A stretch of 64,000 nucleotides of DNA from Prochlorococcus sp. AG-402-G22 (GTDB taxonomy: Bacteria; Cyanobacteriota; Cyanobacteriia; PCC-6307; Cyanobiaceae). Under the pieces are notes generated by a model. The model worked only from the letters and a program-made list of their open reading frames with translations. It made no database searches and had not been told where the DNA came from. Below are positions 58,759 through 64,000 of the stretch, piece after piece (within the stretch, counting starts at the first letter, position 1; the number at the start of each line of letters is the position of its first letter). Position numbers and translations under genes: made by a program. The stretch is from NCBI GenBank assembly GCA_003217035.1, contig QCHV01000002.1, positions 47,539 through 111,538 on the forward strand. Direction: 5' to 3'.

Positions 58759-59990
58759 ATATTTCTTGGCTTTTTTAATAAACCAATCATGCCCAATTTA
58801 ATTTTCAAGGGTGATATGTAATAAAGCCTGACCATGACAAATATCAACTTCGGTAAATCAAGGGTATTTGCTAAAAAACCTGACCAGTCTTTTTTGGGCA
58901 ATTTAAAAAAGCTTGCAAAAAAACTTCTTAAGAGAGCCTCATCAAAACTCATAAGACGTTTTAATCCAAATTGATAAAGCCTATGCCTTATAACAAGTTC
59001 TCTAGACCACAAAACTCTCCATCCTCTTTTAGCTAATTTTGCGGAATCCAAATTTGGCTTGATAGAAATTGCTTTGGATAATTCATCAGCCAAAGCTGGA
59101 GCTCTTCTTAAAAGGGCTCCAACCATATAGCCTGAAGCTGGATGTACCATGCTCGCAGACCCTCCAAATCCAAGTAGAGGTTGATTTAAAAATGGTAATG
59201 GCAAATTCATCGGGAACAAACAATGTTCCTCGTGAATAATTTCTTCAATAGCAATACCTCTATGGGAAAGTCTTAAAAGCAATCTTTCTTTGAGCTTGCT
59301 CCAAGGAACCGGGGGTGCACAAGCTAGCGAAGTTTCTTCTACAAAATAAACTCCCTGCCCAAAGTCCATTGCATATAAAAAAGAAGGAGGTTCTTCTAAT
59401 TCTTTTTTACTTAGATGATCAGGACGGAAATCCATAAGAACAAATTGATCTTTATCAACTGGAGGGGAACTAAAACGACCAACTACTCCATAAGCTGCTT
59501 GCTGAGCCACTGGACCATCCATAGGTCTTTGAATAAATGGGCTCCTATGTCCACTTGCGTCTATAACAACTCTTGCATGAAATTTTTTACCTGAAGAACA
59601 TACAACTTCTGTAATTGAATCGTTATATCGTATATCTTCAGCTGTTTCTATATTCCAGGTAATTCCTGAGCATTTATTCAAAAGGTCTTTCTGAAAAACT
59701 GATTGATCAAACAATCCATAATCAAATTCATGAGATATTGGCTCGCTACCATCTTTACCAACTCCATCACCAAAAAAACTAACCGTATTTTCCCAGCGAC
59801 TTCCTAGAACTGAATCCATATTCAAAGACTCCAGCTCTTCTGCCCATATCCCATAAGTATTAGTCCAAGGTTTATCGGGGGAATCTGAAGTAAGTCCACT
59901 CACTTTCAATCCTTTCTTGCCTAACTCAGAAGCAATACAAAGAGCAGCTGGTCCTGCTCCCATTACCAAAACATCAAAACAATCTCTCAA
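58755..59990 (-). CDS. crtL: Lycopene cyclase (CrtL type, probably beta)
   Basis: A 411-aa FAD-containing lycopene cyclase. The dinucleotide motif [20 protein letters not shown] begins at residue 9, with a conserved [11 protein letters not shown] shortly after and [20 protein letters not shown] in the middle. It makes cyclic carotenoids; beta is likelier than epsilon, as a second (epsilon) cyclase usually occurs separately in Prochlorococcus. Its ATG overlaps the gyrA stop by 4 bp, so it is translationally coupled to gyrA. It converges with the GH57 gene. Confidence 0.9.
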   Translation of the reverse strand: MRDCFDVLVMGAGPAALCIASELGKKGLKVSGLTSDSPDKPWTNTYGIWAEELESLNMDSVLGSRWENTVSFFGDGVGKDGSEPISHEFDYGLFDQSVFQKDLLNKCSGITWNIETAEDIRYNDSITEVVCSSGKKFHARVVIDASGHRSPFIQRPMDGPVAQQAAYGVVGRFSSPPVDKDQFVLMDFRPDHLSKKELEEPPSFLYAMDFGQGVYFVEETSLACAPPVPWSKLKERLLLRLSHRGIAIEEIIHEEHCLFPMNLPLPFLNQPLLGFGGSASMVHPASGYMVGALLRRAPALADELSKAISIKPNLDSAKLAKRGWRVLWSRELVIRHRLYQFGLKRLMSFDEALLRSFFASFFKLPKKDWSGFLANTLDLPKLIFVMVRLYYISPLKIKLGMIGLLKKPRNI

Positions 59991-62620
59991 TTTGAATCTT
60001 GTGATGAGTCGTCATCCATAGTTTTTTCTGATGATGCCAAATCAGTTTCATCTTCCTGACTACCTTGATCAGGTGGCACTAAGACAACTTCTGAAAGAGA
60101 ATCTCCTGAATCCAATCTCTGAAGTCTTACTCCTGTAGCAGCTCGAGATTGTTGCGATATCTTGTCAGCGCTAGTTCTTACAATCACTCCTTTTTCAGTA
60201 ACAAGAATAAGTTCCTCTCCATGACCCAAAACTTTGAGGCCTATTAAAGAATCTTTGTCATTCCTGAATTTAATAGCTCTCAGGCCCATTCCTGCTCGCT
60301 TTTGGAGTCGAAACTGAGTCACTGGCACCCTTTTGCCTAAGCCATTCGCAGAAGCAACCAATACCCAGGGTCCATCAGCTACTCCTACCTCTTCCTCTGA
60401 ATCTGAATCTGTCTCTTCATCACTTGTTCCAGCAACTCTATCCGCTAATTCTCTTGGGAGAACATCCATGCTAACCAAAGAATCTCCATCTCTGAGATTC
60501 ATTGATCTAACCCCTCTTGCTGTCCTTCCTAAAGGTCGAAGTTCCTGATCATTTAAACGAAAATGAATTGTCATACCAGCTCTTGATCCAATCAAAACGC
60601 TATCTCCAGAAGCTGCCAACCTCACCCAAGTCAAAGCATCTCCTTCTTCAAGACTTATGGCAATTAATCCATTAGCTCTTATTTTGCTAAAAGCTGAAAC
60701 AGATGTTCTTTTTATATATCCACCTTTTGTAAGCATTAACAAGTGATTGTCATCATCAAAAGAGCTCACAGATAATAAAGAAGTAATAGCTTCTTCTCTT
60801 GGTATTGGTAACAACTGAACAACAGGTGTGCCTTTTGCTGAGCGGCTAGATAATGGAACTCGATATGCAGGTAATGTATAAGCAACCCCTCTATCACTGA
60901 AAAGAAGAAGGTTATCATGATCGTTACAACTAATAAACAACTTGACTTCTTCTTCCCCTTGACTACGAGTTCCAGATTTACCCCTAGTACCACGACTTGT
61001 AGCCTCAAATTCATTTACTGGCATTCTTTTTAAATATCCTGTTTGAGTAAGTAATACAACCGAACGCTCATTTGCAATTAAATCTATATCTTCAATACCA
61101 CCTCCAAGGTCAAGTATTTCTGTTCTTCTAGGTTGATCATACTTATCTTTTAAATTGGATAACTCTTCTTTAATAAGGTCAAGAACCCTGGATTTATTAG
61201 CAAGGATATCCTTGAAATCAGCTATTTTCTTTATAAGATCTTCATGCTCCAAGCGAATTTTATCTGCCTCTAAAGCAGTAAGTCTTCTTAACTGCATTTG
61301 CAATATTGCATCAGCCTGGACATCAGTTAAACCATGTAGTTCTTGTAACTGAGTTTTTGCTACTGACGTATCAGAAGCTGCTCTAATCAATGCAATTATG
61401 GGATCCAACTGATCTAAAGCCATTAAAAGTCCCAATAACAAATGGTCCCTTTCTTCTGCTTTTCTTAATAAATATTTTGTCCTTCTTTCTATTGTCTCAA
61501 CTCTAAATTCTAAGAAAACTTGCAACATTTTAAGCAGAGAAAGTGTTACAGGCTCTCCATTAACTAAGGCCAACATGTTGGCACTAAAGTTTGATTGAAT
61601 AGGAGTAAGCTTAAATAAATTGTTGAGGACAACTTGAGGATATGCATCTCGCCTAAGCTCTACGACAATACGCATCCCATCACGATCACTTTCATCTCTA
61701 ATATCAGATATTCCTTCTAGTTTTTTATCATTAACCATATCAGCTATCCTTTCAATTAATGCGGCCTTGTTAGTTTGATAAGGCAATTGAGTAATGATTA
61801 CAGCATCTCTATCGGGCCTTCCGGGATTTTCAATAGTTTCTATTTCTGCAACACCTCTCATAGTTACTGAACCCCTACCAGTTAAATAAGTTTCTCTAAT
61901 GCCACTTCTTCCAAGTATTTGTCCTCCTGTAGGAAAATCTGGACCTTTAATAATTGCAAAAAGTTCTTTATCACTTAGTTCTGGATTAGATATTAAAGCC
62001 ATTAATCCATCTATCAACTCGCCAAGGTTATGAGGGGGAATATTGGTTGCCATACCAACTGCTATCCCAGAAGAACCGTTTAATAAAAGTTGGGGTATTC
62101 TTGCGGGAAGTACTGTTGGCTCTTGTTGAGAGCCATCAAAATTATCTAAAAAATCAACTGTCTCAGATTCAATATCTTCAAGAAGACTATCTGTCGTAAG
62201 AGATTGAAGACGAGATTCTGTATATCTCATTGCGGCTGGTGGATCATTATCTATAGACCCAAAGTTTCCATGACCATCAACCAATGGCATCCTCATGGAA
62301 AAATCTTGCGCCATTCTGACGAGAGCGTCATAAACAGCCGTATCTCCATGGGGATGATATTTACCTAAAACCTCTCCTACTACACGAGCGCATTTCCTAT
62401 AAGGCCTATCACTAATCAAGCCAAGCTCATACATTGCATAAAGAATGCGTCTATGAACGGGCTTTAAACCATCTCTAGCATCAGGCAATGCTCTACCAAC
62501 TATTACACTCATCGCATATTCCAAATAGGAACGCGACATCTCGTTGCGCAGATCTGTCTGGATTATCCGGTCTTCGAACTTGCCAGGAACACCGCTATTG
62601 GGTTCCAAAGGATCAGCCAT
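59987..62620 (-). CDS. gyrA: DNA gyrase subunit A
   Basis: An 877-aa GyrA. The N-terminal breakage-reunion domain carries [18 protein letters not shown] and the catalytic Tyr Y133 in [10 protein letters not shown]; the C-terminal beta-pinwheel starts after about 510 and includes the GyrA-box-like [13 protein letters not shown]. There are two acidic inserts: at about 745-765 ([13 protein letters not shown]) and at the C-terminus ([17 protein letters not shown]). I take the ATG at 62620 ([10 protein letters not shown]); a TTG at 62638 would add six residues. It uses ATP with GyrB to add negative supercoils. Downstream it overlaps the lycopene cyclase gene. Confidence 0.97.
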   Translation of the reverse strand: MADPLEPNSGVPGKFEDRIIQTDLRNEMSRSYLEYAMSVIVGRALPDARDGLKPVHRRILYAMYELGLISDRPYRKCARVVGEVLGKYHPHGDTAVYDALVRMAQDFSMRMPLVDGHGNFGSIDNDPPAAMRYTESRLQSLTTDSLLEDIESETVDFLDNFDGSQQEPTVLPARIPQLLLNGSSGIAVGMATNIPPHNLGELIDGLMALISNPELSDKELFAIIKGPDFPTGGQILGRSGIRETYLTGRGSVTMRGVAEIETIENPGRPDRDAVIITQLPYQTNKAALIERIADMVNDKKLEGISDIRDESDRDGMRIVVELRRDAYPQVVLNNLFKLTPIQSNFSANMLALVNGEPVTLSLLKMLQVFLEFRVETIERRTKYLLRKAEERDHLLLGLLMALDQLDPIIALIRAASDTSVAKTQLQELHGLTDVQADAILQMQLRRLTALEADKIRLEHEDLIKKIADFKDILANKSRVLDLIKEELSNLKDKYDQPRRTEILDLGGGIEDIDLIANERSVVLLTQTGYLKRMPVNEFEATSRGTRGKSGTRSQGEEEVKLFISCNDHDNLLLFSDRGVAYTLPAYRVPLSSRSAKGTPVVQLLPIPREEAITSLLSVSSFDDDNHLLMLTKGGYIKRTSVSAFSKIRANGLIAISLEEGDALTWVRLAASGDSVLIGSRAGMTIHFRLNDQELRPLGRTARGVRSMNLRDGDSLVSMDVLPRELADRVAGTSDEETDSDSEEEVGVADGPWVLVASANGLGKRVPVTQFRLQKRAGMGLRAIKFRNDKDSLIGLKVLGHGEELILVTEKGVIVRTSADKISQQSRAATGVRLQRLDSGDSLSEVVLVPPDQGSQEDETDLASSEKTMDDDSSQDSN

Positions 62621-62994
62621 GAAAGAGCATTTTACCAATTAATAGGTTATCTCGAAACAAGCTGAATTGATAGAGAAAAGTGCCAAAAAGCACTAAATCA
62701 ATTGAATATCTGCTCATTCGAAAACATCTCCCTAATAGTCAGTCAACCACCTTGAAATTTAAGATGCTCTTAGCAAAGTCTATAAAAATTGAATTTTTCT
62801 CCAAGATGCAATGGTGGGAATGCTTTAGAAAAGAAAGCCTCGGTTTCAGAAATTGTTGATGCACTCACAAACCTTTAGGAAGCAATCAGTTTTAGATAAA
62901 AATAGTCCTATTAGAATATTTGTATTATTAACAAGCAAAAATTTAGTTCCTATAACTGGTTTGATAGCTTGTTAAAAATTGATTGAGCCCTAAT
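62621..62994. other. 374-bp gap between divergent gyrA and guaB3-like genes
   Basis: It should hold both promoters. I find a small hairpin at 62679-62694 (AGTGC/GCACT stem, CAAAAA loop). A GTG-started frame at 62680-62859 would encode 59 basic residues (VPKSTKSIEYLL at the start), but it has no good ribosome-binding site or recognisable motif; I do not call it a gene. Otherwise nothing is evident. Confidence 0.55.
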
Positions 62995-64000
62995 TTGACC
63001 ATTCAACTCGGCCACTCAAAGTTTGTTCGTCGGGCTTACGGCATCGACGAAATAGCCCTAGTACCAGGTGGAAGAACAGTAGACCCTGAGATAACAGAAA
63101 CATCACTAGTTATTGGAGGGAAGAAATTAGAAGTCCCAATAATTGCTAGTGCCATGGATGGTGTAGTTGATGTTGAGATGGCAATTGCTCTATCAAGTCT
63201 TGGAGCAATGGGAGTTTTAAATCTTGAAGGAGTTCAAACAAGATATGAGAACCCCGGAGAAGTAATCAAGAAGATAACAACTGTTGGCAAAGATAAGTTT
63301 GTCCCTCTAATGCAAGAGGTTTATAAGCAACCAGTAAGAAAAGATTTAATTCAAAAAAGAATTCGTGAAATCAAGGATCAAGGGGGTTTAGCTGCAGTAA
63401 GTGGGACTCCTCTGGCAGCATTGAAATTTAAAGAGGCAATAATTGAAGCAGGTTCAGATATGTTTTTTCTTCAAGCCACGGTTGTTTCTACAGAACATTT
63501 GGGTCCAACAGGGCGAGAAAGCCTCGATCTTTCAGATCTATGTAAAAACATGGGCATACCTGTACTTGTGGGGAACTGTGTCACTTACGAGGTTGCTCTT
63601 AAGCTTATGCGAGCAGGCGCGAAAGGGATATTAGTTGGTATTGGGCCTGGAGCTGCCTGTACTTCTAGAGGTGTTCTTGGGATAGGAATTCCTCAAGCCA
63701 CAGCAATATCTGATTGTTCTTCAGCAAGGAATGAATATCAAAAAGAAACTGGGGAATATATTCCAATAATTGCTGATGGAGGAATTATTACTGGGGGAGA
63801 TATTAGTAAATGTATTGCATGTGGAGCCGATGGCGTAATGATTGGATCGCCAATTGCAAGGGCTCAAGAAGCTCCAGGGAAAGGTTTTCACTGGGGCATG
63901 GCAACCCCTAGTCCTGTCTTACCAAGAGGTACCCGAATTAAAGTTGGCTCTACTGGAAGCCTTGAGCAAATCCTCCGTGGGCCTGCAATACTTGAAGATG
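62995..64000 (+). CDS. guaB3: GuaB3-family IMP dehydrogenase-related protein (partial, runs off window)
   Basis: The frame from TTG 62995 gives at least 335 residues and runs past the window end. The N-terminal LGHSKFVRRAYGIDEIALVP and PIIASAMDGVVDVEMA match the GuaB3 group of IMP dehydrogenase-like proteins, and the Cys loop is at GIGPGAACTSRGVLGIG. A TTG at 62983 also precedes it, but the family usually starts at the chosen point. The CBS domains of classic GuaB are absent, as in GuaB3. It probably belongs to purine metabolism; in cyanobacteria the small RNA Yfr1 and trxA commonly lie just downstream of it, outside this window. Confidence 0.93.
   Translation, partial: MTIQLGHSKFVRRAYGIDEIALVPGGRTVDPEITETSLVIGGKKLEVPIIASAMDGVVDVEMAIALSSLGAMGVLNLEGVQTRYENPGEVIKKITTVGKDKFVPLMQEVYKQPVRKDLIQKRIREIKDQGGLAAVSGTPLAALKFKEAIIEAGSDMFFLQATVVSTEHLGPTGRESLDLSDLCKNMGIPVLVGNCVTYEVALKLMRAGAKGILVGIGPGAACTSRGVLGIGIPQATAISDCSSARNEYQKETGEYIPIIADGGIITGGDISKCIACGADGVMIGSPIARAQEAPGKGFHWGMATPSPVLPRGTRIKVGSTGSLEQILRGPAILED

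Overview
The window looks like a piece of a marine picocyanobacterial chromosome, most probably a low-light-type Prochlorococcus (SS120/MIT 9211-like; strain not decidable from sequence alone). The reasons are an AT-rich, densely packed, IS-free layout, a KaiB-domain SasA kinase, a PsbP-like lipoprotein, carotenoid genes (crtE, lycopene cyclase), OpcA next to G6PDH, a ferredoxin-NADP reductase whose N-terminus lacks the phycobilisome-type linker domain, and many small proteins of the kind shared by picocyanobacteria. Nothing here looks like a prophage, transposon, CRISPR array or recently acquired island.

Layout. 0-3 kb: an OmpR-type regulator with a degenerate receiver, then a minus-strand run of acyltransferase, TPR-like secreted protein, BolA and monothiol glutaredoxin. 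3-13.5 kb: pdxJ, then recC, a small membrane methyltransferase-like gene, recB and recD (the RecBCD machine). 13.5-20 kb: DEAD-box RNA helicase, small secreted protein, ABC exporter, PsbP-like lipoprotein, recR (with a start-codon puzzle) and lipA. 19.7-25.3 kb: a tight minus-strand run reading lysA, cdaA (c-di-AMP synthase), uppS, bioB, trhO and a GNAT-like gene. 25.4-34.4 kb: rimI, clpC, alpha/beta hydrolase, DUF2993-like protein, cdsA, an Orn/Lys/Arg decarboxylase-fold enzyme and an ABC1/UbiB kinase.

34.4-41.9 kb: a 386-nt gap with a perfect 11-bp hairpin, an rsuA-type pseudouridine synthase, a short RodZ-like protein, malQ, a 54-aa membrane protein, prs, two small conserved proteins, sasA and tRNA-Glu(TTC). 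41.9-48.3 kb: SRPBCC protein, petH, zwf, opcA and cobB. 48.3-54.3 kb: minus-strand folD, crtE, PAP2-like and Dda/RecD-like helicase, then a divergent 7TM-HD phosphohydrolase that probably degrades c-di-AMP. 54.3-64 kb: small proteins, leuA, GH57 enzyme, lycopene cyclase, gyrA and the 5' part of a GuaB3-type IMP dehydrogenase-like gene that runs off the window.

Functional links: c-di-AMP synthesis (cdaA) and probable breakdown (7TM-HD) both lie here; malQ and GH57 act on glycogen, and zwf/opcA start the oxidative pentose phosphate path that supplies NADPH at night, which SasA-type clock output would time; uppS, crtE and the lycopene cyclase share isoprenoid precursors; recBCD, recR and a second RecD-like helicase form a repair set. 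I see no convincing new multi-gene system. The most useful oddities are the phosphoacceptor-less response regulator, recR without a canonical start codon, the membrane-anchor-like N-terminus of PetH, and a few uncharacterised small proteins.
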